A DNA stretch of 64,000 bases from an uncultured Candidatus Melainabacteria bacterium (lineage in GTDB: Bacteria > Cyanobacteriota > Vampirovibrionia > Gastranaerophilales > Gastranaerophilaceae), in assembly GCA_934693235.1 (NCBI GenBank), contig CAKUUY010000002.1, positions 1 through 64,000 of the forward strand, read 5' to 3'. The notes under the pieces were generated by a model that saw nothing but the letters and a program-made list of their open reading frames with translations, was not told the DNA's origin and did not search any database. Positions 26,601 to 33,741 of the stretch are shown in pieces. Each line of letters begins with the position of its first letter. The first letter of the stretch is position 1. Both the position numbers and the translations under genes were made by a program.

Positions 26601-27476
26601 ATGAACAAATACAAAATCATAACACGAATAGAACAATTTGCACCACTTGAAACTCAAGAAAAGTGGGATTGCTCGGGGTGGCTTGTAGAAACAGAAAATC
26701 AAGACATCAATAAAATCATGCTTTGTTTAACTGTAACAGATAATATTGTCCGACAAGCCAAAGAGCAAAATTGCGACATGATAATTTCACACCACCCATT
26801 GTTTTCAGTGCCACTAAACTACCACCTCGCCCCGACGGGGAGAGCGGATTGTGAGCTGAGGGCGAAGGAAGCACACGACGGCGTGGAGCCGGCGGAGCAT
26901 TCCGTAGACCCGTTAAACGCGAACAACCAAGCAGGGTGTCACGAAGTGACGGGTGAGGGGGTTAAACCCCAGAAACCTCTCGACATCTACTGTGCTCACA
27001 CAAACCTTGACAGAGCACAAGGAGGAACAACGGATTCACTTATTCGTAAACTGTTTCCTCGCCCCAATGGGGAGAGGATAGAATTTCTTAGCGAATACAG
27101 TGAGCTTAGAAATTCAGGAGAGGGGTTTGTCAGATACATAAATTACGAAACCTCTCTTCAAGACTTTGTTGAACGCCTTAAAACAATTTCACCACATTTA
27201 AGATACGTTAATAACAAAGGTGTTACCCAACTTAAACGAATTGCTTTTTGTGCAGGAAGTGGAACCGAATTTATTCAAGAGGCATTTGAAAACGGAGCAG
27301 ATGCTCTTGTTACAGGCGATTTAAAATTCCACACAGCACTGGATAGCCCGATTGTTGTATTTGATATCGGACATTTTGAGAGCGAAATCCTTGCCTTACC
27401 GGTGTTTGAACAAATTATCGGTGACAAAGTAGAATTTGTTTATGCCAAAGAAACGAGTCCGTTTATTTCTATTTAA
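26601..27476 (+). CDS. NIF3-like dinuclear metal-centre protein (DUF34) with two in-frame palindromic insertions
   Basis: The 291-residue protein keeps the family metal-site motifs ISHHPLFS, AHTNLDRAQGGTTD and DIGHFESE, and opens KIITRIEQFAPLETQEKWDC. Normal members lacking the central PII-like domain are about 240-260 residues. Two extra segments explain the excess: residues about 75-120 are encoded by E2 and about 153-175 by E3. The frame stays open through both, and both fall between conserved motifs rather than inside them. The family is widespread and linked to GTP cyclohydrolase-like or metal-related roles; its reaction is uncertain. The start ATG 26601 takes its ribosome-binding site from E1. 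The stop overlaps the convergent prepilin gene by 8 bp. Confidence 0.87.
   Translation: MNKYKIITRIEQFAPLETQEKWDCSGWLVETENQDINKIMLCLTVTDNIVRQAKEQNCDMIISHHPLFSVPLNYHLAPTGRADCELRAKEAHDGVEPAEHSVDPLNANNQAGCHEVTGEGVKPQKPLDIYCAHTNLDRAQGGTTDSLIRKLFPRPNGERIEFLSEYSELRNSGEGFVRYINYETSLQDFVERLKTISPHLRYVNNKGVTQLKRIAFCAGSGTEFIQEAFENGADALVTGDLKFHTALDSPIVVFDIGHFESEILALPVFEQIIGDKVEFVYAKETSPFISI
26825..26960. repeat. GC-rich palindromic element, long form (E2), inside the NIF3 gene
   Basis: This is the second 136-bp copy, nearly identical to E1 and in the same orientation 366 bp away. It starts CCTCGCCCCGACGGGGAGAG and ends GTCACGAAGTGACGGGTGAG followed by GG. It is translated as about 45 residues rich in Ala, Glu and Gly. 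Confidence 0.88.
27057..27125. repeat. Palindromic element E3 inside the NIF3 gene
   Basis: This 69-bp element (23 codons exactly) starts CCTCGCCCCAATGGGGAGAG, like the others, but has a different core: GAATTTCTTAGC (27081-27092) and GCTTAGAAATTC (27104-27115) are inverted copies with one mismatch. It ends GGAGAGGGG. Confidence 0.75.
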
Positions 27477-28098
27477 CCCTATATGGATAATTCTTTGGAA
27501 TTTTCCACCCATTTGCATAAATTAATGCAGTACAACCGTATCGAAATTGACTATTTTGGCAACTTTCAAGATATTCAGCAGAATTTGTGCCTGCACGCCA
27601 TGGTTCAAGCCCTTTGTTTTTATATGAACCGTCACTGTTCGGCGAAAAGAAAAACCAAAAACGACAAATTCCTGTTGAAAAATCATTATTTGGGCATTTT
27701 TCTTGTCCATGGGGATAATATAACCAATCTCTGTTGATATTTCCGCCATTTACACTTGTAAAAGCACTCCCATCTTCTAAATAATAAATCATAATACCAC
27801 TTGTTCCTCCTTTTAATTGCTCATATTTAACAATTTTCATATAAGGGAAAAAGTATTTTTTAAACCATTCAACTCTTTTATTTTTATCATTACCTTCATT
27901 AAACCAATAAATTTTATTACCATAATCGACTTCTGCCATAGTAATAGCCTGATTTACGACAGAATAAAATTTTGCAAGCCTTACCTCTGTCTCATGGTTT
28001 TTGTAATTTTGAATAAGCGCAGGAATAGTCAATGCAGCAACAACCCCAATTATTCCTAAAGTAATCAAAACTTCCGCTAGAGTAAAAGCTCGTGTCAT
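27469..28098 (-). CDS. Prepilin-type N-terminal methylation domain protein C
   Basis: The product is 209 residues from ATG 28098, which has AGAAAGG five bases upstream. It opens MTRAFTLAEVLITLGIIGVV, a very short leader followed by the prepilin helix, and ends NGWKIPKNYPYRVK, closely matching prepilin B. The middle holds FYSVVNQAITMAEVDYGNKI, also similar to B (FYSTVNQAITQSEVINGDKK), so the two are paralogues. It should be cleaved and methylated by a prepilin peptidase. It is divergent from an XRE regulator, as in the 1207/1278 pair. Confidence 0.88.
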   Translation of the reverse strand: MTRAFTLAEVLITLGIIGVVAALTIPALIQNYKNHETEVRLAKFYSVVNQAITMAEVDYGNKIYWFNEGNDKNKRVEWFKKYFFPYMKIVKYEQLKGGTSGIMIYYLEDGSAFTSVNGGNINRDWLYYPHGQEKCPNNDFSTGICRFWFFFSPNSDGSYKNKGLEPWRAGTNSAEYLESCQNSQFRYGCTALIYANGWKIPKNYPYRVK

Positions 28099-28173
28099 AA
28101 CAACCTTTCTTACAAACACATAATAATATGTTAATTGTTTACTATAATAATTATTATAATTATAATAATATCT

Positions 28174-28201
28174 TTGAAGACTAATGTCAATAATATAAAA
28201 T
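28174..28201 (+). promoter_or_regulatory. Promoter of the second XRE gene
   Basis: TTGAAG (28174-28179), a 16-bp spacer and TAAAAT (28196-28201), six bases before the ATG. Just upstream the intergenic region has a 16-bp palindrome, TATAATAATTATTATA, a candidate operator. Confidence 0.5.
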
Positions 28202-28207
28202 TGTTAT

Positions 28208-28426
28208 ATGGAAAACGATTTCGCTTACATTTTAGGTTCTAACATTCGAGCAGAACGTCTGAGAAGACATTACACTCAAGACAAACTCGCAGAACTGCTC
28301 GACATGAGTGTGAACTATGTCGGGAAAATGGAACGAGGAGTTATTATCCCCAGCGCTCTTGTAATTTTTAAATTATCTAAAATTTTACGAGTGGAAATCA
28401 CAGATTTTTTCAAAGAAATTGAGTAG
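28208..28426 (+). CDS. XRE-family helix-turn-helix regulator
   Basis: This 72-residue single-domain Cro/CI-type protein has LGSNIRAERLRRHYTQDKLA and a recognition helix in MSVNYVGKMERG. It is a paralogue of the regulator at 1278 in length and layout: both share the pattern T-Q-(E/D)-K-L-A-E followed by S-x-(D/N)-Y-(L/V)-G-K-(I/M)-E. It has no Shine-Dalgarno; the -10 ends six bases before the ATG. It is divergent from prepilin C, so it probably regulates that gene and itself. Confidence 0.85.
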   Translation: MENDFAYILGSNIRAERLRRHYTQDKLAELLDMSVNYVGKMERGVIIPSALVIFKLSKILRVEITDFFKEIE

Positions 28427-28432
28427 CTGTTA

Positions 28433-28460
28433 TTGACAATAAAATTTTACCATATATAAT
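28433..28460 (+). promoter_or_regulatory. Promoter of tRNA-Gln
   Basis: TTGACA (28433-28438), a 16-bp spacer and TATAAT (28455-28460), consensus at both boxes, 17 bp before the tRNA. Confidence 0.85.
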
Positions 28461-28477
28461 TAAAAAGTACCCGATAT

Positions 28478-28550
<73 letters not shown>

Positions 28551-28556
28551 ATTTTT

Positions 28557-28583
28557 AAAGCTCATCGTTAGATGGGCTTTTTT
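28557..28583 (+). terminator. Terminator after tRNA-Gln
   Basis: AAAGCTCATC pairs with GATGGGCTTT (one G-T pair) around GTTA, followed by TTT. Confidence 0.8.
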
Positions 28584-28704
28584 AATGATTTGAGGGTGGA
28601 GGTCTCTCGCCTCTTGTAATCACGCCTGTTGGGCGCTCTTACTAGGTTCAATCCTACGGATATCATTATCCGTTGGGCTCGTGTTGCTCGCCTACGGCTA
28701 ATGG

Positions 28705-28759
28705 GAGTCATTCCACCCCAGATTTTTCAAAGCTCATCGTTAGGTGAGCTTTTTTAATG
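28705..28759 (+). repeat. Copy of the tRNA-Gln 3' end plus terminator
   Basis: The stretch matches 28534-28587 over about 54 nt with few differences: GAGTC, one variable base, TTCCACCCCAGATTTTT, then the same hairpin (AAAGCTCATCGTTAG followed by GTGAGCTTTTTT). The rest of the tRNA is absent. The second copy's hairpin pairs as well as the first, so it is still a likely terminator. Confidence 0.85.
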
Positions 28760-28811
28760 TCTTGAAGCAGTGAGCATTACCTTTCATAAACTTATATTTC
28801 TTTATTCAATT

Positions 28812-28849
28812 AAAAAAAATCCGTAGAGGATATTCTCTACGGATTTTTT
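28812..28849. terminator. Strong bidirectional terminator
   Basis: AAAAAATCCGTAGAG (28814-28828) and CTCTACGGATTTTTT (28835-28849) form a perfect 15-bp stem with a 6-nt loop. Confidence 0.9.
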
Positions 28850-28866
28850 AACTTTTTCTATATTAC

Positions 28867-28956
28867 TTATGCTGCAATATTTAATGTATCACCTGGTTGA
28901 AGTTGTGGATTTGTATCCCAATTCCTTCCATCCATTACTGCATTTTTTCTTTCCAT
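28867..28956 (-). pseudogene. Possible LysM-protein C-terminal remnant, 29 codons
   Basis: A short minus-strand frame encodes 29 residues ending NPQLQPGDTLNIAA, which resembles the end of a LysM domain (the P-G-D/Q-x-L-x-I turn). It begins at an ATG without an obvious ribosome-binding site and ends just before the strong terminator. It may be the decayed tail of a peptidoglycan-binding protein, or a chance match. Confidence 0.35.
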
Positions 28957-28984
28957 TAATATACAAAATTATATATAAACAACA

Positions 28985-29614
28985 CTATTCGTGGTGATGG
29001 CAATGATGATGTTCACTTTGACTATGACCATGACAGTGGTGATGTTCTCCACCACAGCTGTTTTCCCCGGTTGATAAAGTCCCATTCATGTATTGTTCAA
29101 CAACTTCTTTCACTTCCAATTCAGGACAACCGGCAATTACTTTTACTCCATTTTGGGCAAAAATAGCCATTGGACGCCCACCCATACCACCTGCCAAAAT
29201 GATATTTGCACCTTGTGAAGCAATCCAACTTGCACTTTGGCAAGAAATTCCATCTTCAGGCACTTTGTTTTCAATGCTTAATATTTCCTTGTTTTCCGGT
29301 TCAACATCTACAAATGTAAAATATTCACAATGACCAAAATGTCCACACAATCTACCATCAGCCGACGGAATTACAATTTTCATAATTTCATCTCCTTTTA
29401 ATTTTTCTACATTAGATTGCAATAATATCGCACTTTCCAATGCTTCAGTTTCTGTCATATTATGATTTTGAGCATATTCTCTCAGAATATTCAAAACATC
29501 TTCATTAATTCTTCTGTTGAATGGAACTTTTTTTCGACAAGATTTCTTTCTTCCTGCAAAATCTCGACGTCCACCCCAACAACACTTATTTTTATTACAA
29601 TCTTTTGAACTCAT
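28985..29614 (-). CDS. NifX/NifB-like dinitrogenase iron-molybdenum cofactor domain protein with an extra N-terminal domain
   Basis: The 209-residue frame has three parts. Residues 1-77 begin Cys/Lys-rich (NKNKCCWGG) and continue with RRINEDVLNILREYAQNHNM, which looks like a small helical or ribbon-helix-helix domain. Residues 78-180 are a NifX/NifB-like fold: MKIVIPSADGRLCGHFGHCE and ILAGGMGGRPMAIF. The tail is rich in His and Cys (HHHCHGHSQSEHHHCHHHE) and should bind metal. ATG 29383 at the second domain has a consensus AAAGGAG eight bases before it, so a 132-residue protein may be made separately. Such proteins bind or carry Fe-S or Fe-Mo-type clusters; no nitrogenase is nearby. Confidence 0.78.
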   Translation of the reverse strand: MSSKDCNKNKCCWGGRRDFAGRKKSCRKKVPFNRRINEDVLNILREYAQNHNMTETEALESAILLQSNVEKLKGDEIMKIVIPSADGRLCGHFGHCEYFTFVDVEPENKEILSIENKVPEDGISCQSASWIASQGANIILAGGMGGRPMAIFAQNGVKVIAGCPELEVKEVVEQYMNGTLSTGENSCGGEHHHCHGHSQSEHHHCHHHE

Positions 29615-29691
29615 TTTTAACCTCTAATTATTATAATCCGTTATTTGAATTTGTCAATACATATTCAAGGCTAATAACATTAGGCTATTTT

Positions 29692-29726
29692 AAAATAAAA
29701 AAGGAACGATTTTCATCGTTCCTTTA
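29692..29726 (-). terminator. Terminator after ftsZ
   Basis: On the minus strand AAAGGAACGAT pairs with ATCGTTCCTTT around a short loop and is followed by TTTATTTT, 34 bp past the ftsZ stop. Confidence 0.85.
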
Positions 29727-29759
29727 ATCTCTTTCATACTTCAACTATTGTTGTGTGAA

Positions 29760-30953
29760 CTATTTTTTTAAGAAATCAGGGATTTCTATATTTGTGAAAC
29801 TCGGTGCAACATCAGGCATTGAACTTCTTCTAACAGGTTGAGAAGAAATTGTGCTATTTGTTGCGGTTGAATTATTAAATGTTCCTGCAAAAAAATCAGA
29901 AGCACTTAATTGTTTTACATCAGTTTTTTCCTCCGGTTTTTGTTGATTTTTCATTTCAAACCCCGTTGCAATAACTGTAATTTGAATTTCACCTTGAATA
30001 TTTTCGTTTACTGCTGTACCGATAATAACTGTTGCATCATCATTTACTGCATCGTGGATAATATTTGCAGCATCTGAAATTTCGTGCAATGTCATATCTG
30101 GGCCACCTGTAATATTAACGATTACACCAGTTGCACCGTTAATAGAAGATTCAAGCAATTGAGAATTGATAGCGATTTCAGCAGCTTTAACAGCTCTGCC
30201 CTCACCTTGACCGCGGCCAATACCCATAAGAGCTGAACCAGAAGCTTGCATAACACATTTAACATCCGCAAAGTCAACGTTGATAAGCCCAGGAACTGTA
30301 ATGATATCAGAAATACCTTGAACACCTCTCAATAGAACTTCATCAACAATGATAAATGCTTCTGTCAACGAAACTTGTCTATCAACAACTTGCAACAATT
30401 TGTCGTTAGGAACAACAATCACTGCATCAACTGCTTCTCTAAGTTTCTCTAAACCTTGGTTAGCTTGGTTTTGTCTTTTCTTACCTTCCCAACTAAATGG
30501 TTTGGTAACAACTGCAATTGTAAGAATACCTAATTCTTTAGCAATTTTAGCAACTACAGGAGCAGCACCTGTTCCTGTTCCACCGCCCATACCGGCTGTG
30601 ATAAATACCATATCAGCGCCATCTAGAGCTTCTGTAATTTCTTGTTGAGCTTCCTCTGCAGCTTTTTCACCTACTGAAGGATCGCCACCTGCACCAAGAC
30701 CTGATGTAGATTTTGAACCCAATTGAATTCTGTTTTTAGTTTGTCCATATTCCAAAACTTGCAAGTCTGTATTCATTAACCAGAACTCTACACCTGAAAG
30801 CCCTGCTTTTATCATTCGGTTAACAGCGTTTCCTCCGCCACCGCCAACACCGATAACTTTAATTTTTGTCGGATTTACAGGAGGTCTTTGTCCTTGGTCA
30901 TTACCTGTTGATTCATCTTTTTTCGCAAAGATATCTGATACGAAATTTTCCAC
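29760..30953 (-). CDS. ftsZ: Cell division protein FtsZ
   Basis: The 397 residues show the tubulin-like GTPase: VIGVGGGGGNAVNRMI near residue 35, the tubulin signature GGGTGTGAAPVVA near 120, NVDFADVKCVM and GATGVIVNITGG. A variable linker follows, and the C-terminal peptide IEIPDFLKK binds partners such as SepF or FtsA. It polymerises into the division ring. The start is GTG with AGAGG eight bases upstream. sepF is 6 kb away, matching a cyanobacteria-like divisome. Confidence 0.97.
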   Translation of the reverse strand: MENFVSDIFAKKDESTGNDQGQRPPVNPTKIKVIGVGGGGGNAVNRMIKAGLSGVEFWLMNTDLQVLEYGQTKNRIQLGSKSTSGLGAGGDPSVGEKAAEEAQQEITEALDGADMVFITAGMGGGTGTGAAPVVAKIAKELGILTIAVVTKPFSWEGKKRQNQANQGLEKLREAVDAVIVVPNDKLLQVVDRQVSLTEAFIIVDEVLLRGVQGISDIITVPGLINVDFADVKCVMQASGSALMGIGRGQGEGRAVKAAEIAINSQLLESSINGATGVIVNITGGPDMTLHEISDAANIIHDAVNDDATVIIGTAVNENIQGEIQITVIATGFEMKNQQKPEEKTDVKQLSASDFFAGTFNNSTATNSTISSQPVRRSSMPDVAPSFTNIEIPDFLKK

Positions 30954-31171
30954 TATTTTTACCTCTTTATATAATATTGATTAGCTATCTTTATAATATA
31001 CTAACATACTATTTTAAATAGGAAAAAAGTACAAGAAATTATTTACGAATTATGAACAAAAGTTAATAATTGTAGGAAGTAAGTAGTGAACAGTGAATAA
31101 ACCTTAACAAGTGCCCTCTCACTAAATTTTTTTCGAGTAAAGCGAGTTATTCAGATCATTCATTAATCACT

Positions 31172-31966
31172 TTATTTAACATATGCCGGAGGCATTGCCC
31201 AATGCAACTTGTTTTGCAAAATAGAATAGAAATCAGTTCCTTTCAAAAGTGCTAAGCGAGCAGAATACGGAGCCTTTTTAATTTTCACTTCATTCGCAAA
31301 TTCATAAAGCTCTTGTCCATCCGTAGACAAAACATATTGCATTTTTTTGTCGGTACAAACTGTTATTTCCTCACAATCCGGCACTACAATCGGTCTTGCC
31401 GTAAGAGTATGCGGACAAATCGGCACAATAGTAAAAGCTTTTAATGACGGTGCTAAAACAGGTCCACCGGCTGATAGTCCATAAGCTGTCGACCCGGTAG
31501 GCGTTGAAATAATTATCCCATCCGCTAAATAATCACAAACAAATTTGTCATTGATTTTTAGTGAAAAACGAGAAGTCCTACCAAGATCACAACCCTTTAT
31601 AACAAAATCATTCAATGCGGTATAATTGCCACTTTCAAGCATAATTCTATCTTCAATAATAAAATCATTATTTAAAATTTTTCCTACAGAATTTTCAATT
31701 TCTTCTTTTGAAGACTGAGAAAGAAACCCTAATCGCCCCAAATTTACCCCAAAAACCGGAGTTGCATACTTTGCATAAAATCTTGCTGTTTTTAAAATGG
31801 TTCCATCACCGCCAATTACAAAAACGAAATCAAACCCGTCTTTTAAATTATCAATATCCAAAACTTCAGCACAAATCCCCTTTGAGGCAAGAATTTTATT
31901 CAATCTGTTCTTAACCTCAACCGAATGAAATATCTCTTGATTATAACAAATTGCAAAGTTTTTCAT
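31172..31966 (-). CDS. nadK: NAD kinase
   Basis: The 264-residue protein contains FVIGGDGTILKTARF (GGDGT motif), FGVNLGRLGFLS and ISTPTGSTAYGLSAGGPVL, with ALNDFVIKGCDLGR between. It phosphorylates NAD to NADP. The ATG has no Shine-Dalgarno; TATAAC ends six bases upstream with TTGCTT 17 bp before it, so translation may be leaderless. Confidence 0.95.
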   Translation of the reverse strand: MKNFAICYNQEIFHSVEVKNRLNKILASKGICAEVLDIDNLKDGFDFVFVIGGDGTILKTARFYAKYATPVFGVNLGRLGFLSQSSKEEIENSVGKILNNDFIIEDRIMLESGNYTALNDFVIKGCDLGRTSRFSLKINDKFVCDYLADGIIISTPTGSTAYGLSAGGPVLAPSLKAFTIVPICPHTLTARPIVVPDCEEITVCTDKKMQYVLSTDGQELYEFANEVKIKKAPYSARLALLKGTDFYSILQNKLHWAMPPAYVK

Positions 31967-31972
31967 AGAAAT

Positions 31973-32001
31973 GTTATAGCATAATTCCTAAAATCAAGCA
32001 A
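31973..32001 (-). promoter_or_regulatory. Promoter of nadK
   Basis: On the minus strand TTGCTT (32001-31996), a 17-bp spacer and TATAAC (31978-31973), with an extended TG before the -10. Confidence 0.65.
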
Positions 32002-32057
32002 CAAGATGATTTTTAATATGCATATATATACTAAAATTCGAAAAACAGGAGAATTAT

Positions 32058-32249
32058 ATGCCTTTAAGAATTTTATTTTTACTTCTTGCATTTGTAATTT
32101 TTACAAATCTTGTCATCATGCTTTTAAGTCTGATTTTAAAGAAAAATCTTTATCAAACGCATGGAAAACTAATCGCAAATTGCTACGGCATTTTTGCATT
32201 AATTATAGTATTACTTTATGCAGCACTTTCGCTTGCAGGCATTGAATAA
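32058..32249 (+). CDS. Small membrane protein, 63 residues
   Basis: Two hydrophobic helices (about 3-26 and 42-60) are joined by a short basic loop (LKKNLYQTHGK). The ATG has AGGAG six bases upstream. It lies 14 bp before the SPFH gene on the same strand, so the two are likely cotranscribed and may act together. The family is not recognised. Confidence 0.7.
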   Translation: MPLRILFLLLAFVIFTNLVIMLLSLILKKNLYQTHGKLIANCYGIFALIIVLLYAALSLAGIE

Positions 32250-32263
32250 TGGAGAACTGACCA

Positions 32264-33103
32264 ATGACAAAAAAATCAAATTTAGTGAATGAATTCATTT
32301 CATCAAGGGATTCAGAAGACCAAAACAAATTTATCGGTCCAATAATTATCACACTCTTGCTGATAATTTTCATCGTATTTTTCAACCCGATAGCAATAGT
32401 AGGTGTCGGCGAAAGAGGCGTAAAAGTAACCCTTGGGAAGGTCTCACCTACAAGTTACACTGAGGGTGTTCACTTTGTAACCCCATTTATTTCCTCAATC
32501 AAAAATATGAACGTAAAAACTCAAAAAAATTACATAAACACATCTGTTTATACAAAAGATATTCAACAAGCACAAATTTCTTACGTTTTAAACTACAATC
32601 TTCAACCGGAAAATGCACACAGAATGTATAGAGAAGTAGGCACAAACTATTTCGAAACAGTTGTTAGCCCTGTTGTAGAAGGCACTATTAAAGACGTTAT
32701 CGGGAAATGGAACGCTCAAGATTTAGTTGCAAACAGAGAAAAGGCTACTCAAGAAATTTTAATTAAATTACAAAAACACCTTGCTCCAAAGTATATTAAT
32801 GTAACAGACTTCCAAATGACAGCAATTGCATATTCAGGCGTATTTGAAAAAGCGATTGAAAGCAAAGTTACAGCAGAACAAGAAGCTTTGAGAGCTAAAA
32901 ACAAAACAGTTCAAATTCAAGAAGAAGCTAAACAAAAATTGATTTCAGCAGAAGCAGAAGCAAAATCAATGTCAATCAGAGCACACGCTCTAACTCAAAA
33001 TAAAAACCTTGTTGAATATGAAGCCGTCCAAAAATGGGACGGAAAACTTCCTGAATATATGTTAGGCGGCTCAGTTCCGTTTATTAACATAGGTAAAAAG
33101 TAG
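32264..33103 (+). CDS. Prohibitin/SPFH-domain membrane protein
   Basis: One N-terminal transmembrane segment (GPIIITLLLIIFIVFFNPIA) is followed by an SPFH domain (IVGVGERGVKVTLGKV, EGVHFVTPF, YTKDIQQAQISYVLNYN) and a coiled coil rich in Ala, Glu and Gln (about 200-250). The 279-residue length fits bacterial prohibitin-like proteins. Such proteins form oligomeric membrane scaffolds and regulate FtsH-type proteolysis. It is paired with a small membrane protein, which may be an accessory. Confidence 0.9.
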   Translation: MTKKSNLVNEFISSRDSEDQNKFIGPIIITLLLIIFIVFFNPIAIVGVGERGVKVTLGKVSPTSYTEGVHFVTPFISSIKNMNVKTQKNYINTSVYTKDIQQAQISYVLNYNLQPENAHRMYREVGTNYFETVVSPVVEGTIKDVIGKWNAQDLVANREKATQEILIKLQKHLAPKYINVTDFQMTAIAYSGVFEKAIESKVTAEQEALRAKNKTVQIQEEAKQKLISAEAEAKSMSIRAHALTQNKNLVEYEAVQKWDGKLPEYMLGGSVPFINIGKK

Positions 33104-33137
33104 TTATTTTCTTTCTTTATTTTTTATTTTTACGATT

Positions 33138-33167
33138 AAAAGGCGCGACTCCGTCGCGCCTTTTCTT
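33138..33167 (+). terminator. Terminator after the SPFH gene
   Basis: AAAAGGCGCGAC and GTCGCGCCTTTT form a perfect 12-bp stem with a TCC loop, followed by CTTT. Confidence 0.9.
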
Positions 33168-33184
33168 TAACTCTGATACTTACA

Positions 33185-33214
33185 TAAAAAAGGTTGGGCA
33201 AGTATGCCCAACCT
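33185..33214 (-). terminator. Terminator after the 33234 gene
   Basis: AGGTTGGGCA and TGCCCAACCT form a 10-bp stem; on the minus strand it is followed by TTTTTTATG. Confidence 0.85.
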
Positions 33215-33233
33215 ACATTTTTAAATATTTATA

Positions 33234-33488
33234 TTAACCAAAAATTTTACCTAAAACCCATTTCCATAAAGGAGCTTTTTTGGCTTCTAATAAAGGAATT
33301 TCTGCAAGCGGCAATTTTTCTTTTGTTGCATTCATTTCACTAGCTAATCTTTCAAACTTATCAGCTTTATGAACTTTTGCTGCTTTCAAAAAACGTTGCA
33401 TATCTACACTCAGTTCCGGCTTTTTGTTAACATATTTTGTAACTAAATTAGAATCTACGTGTGAAAAAACTTTGTTGATATTTACCAT
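33234..33488 (-). CDS. Hypothetical protein, 84 residues
   Basis: This small basic protein is predicted helical, with a Trp-containing amphipathic C-terminus (APLWKWVLGKIFG). There is no signal peptide and no recognised family. The ATG has AGGAG about ten bases upstream. It has its own terminator and a promoter/leader (33585-33665) that is shared, nearly identical, with the gene at 38483, which suggests common regulation. Confidence 0.65.
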   Translation of the reverse strand: MVNINKVFSHVDSNLVTKYVNKKPELSVDMQRFLKAAKVHKADKFERLASEMNATKEKLPLAEIPLLEAKKAPLWKWVLGKIFG

Positions 33489-33584
33489 AATAATTTTTCT
33501 CCTATAATTTCTTTCTTACATCTTGAAAATCGATTTCCCTTACTTATTTATAAAAACATAAAAGCCGAAAATATTGACACAGTG

Positions 33585-33665
33585 CCCCGCCCAGCATAGC
33601 ATAGCATAGCATAGAGGCATTATATCTGGATTTGAGCCTATTTTAAACTCATCTTTACATTTATT
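33585..33665 (-). repeat. Duplicated promoter/leader with four ATGCT repeats, copy 1
   Basis: 40 bp at 33585-33624 are identical to 39131-39170 and the similarity extends to about 33665. On the minus strand it reads TTTAAA (33647-33642), 17 bp, TATAAT (33624-33619), GCCTCT, then four tandem ATGCT units. The first ATG (33612) is six bases after the -10 and opens a frame of about 22 codons beginning MLCYAMLGG. Confidence 0.75.
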
Positions 33666-33706
33666 TACATTCGCTTATTACTCTTGTAACATATCGTAAA
33701 CAATGA

Positions 33707-33734
33707 TTGTTTCTTTTTGGGTTTAATTTATAAT
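33707..33734 (+). promoter_or_regulatory. Promoter of the 33742 gene
   Basis: TTGTTT (33707-33712), a 16-bp spacer and TATAAT (33729-33734), ending seven bases before the ATG. Confidence 0.65.
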
Positions 33735-33741
33735 TAAATCA

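Noticed and set aside
33585..33624. CRISPR-like or simple satellite array
   Set aside because: There are only four 5-bp units with no spacers, and the block is part of a conserved promoter/leader.
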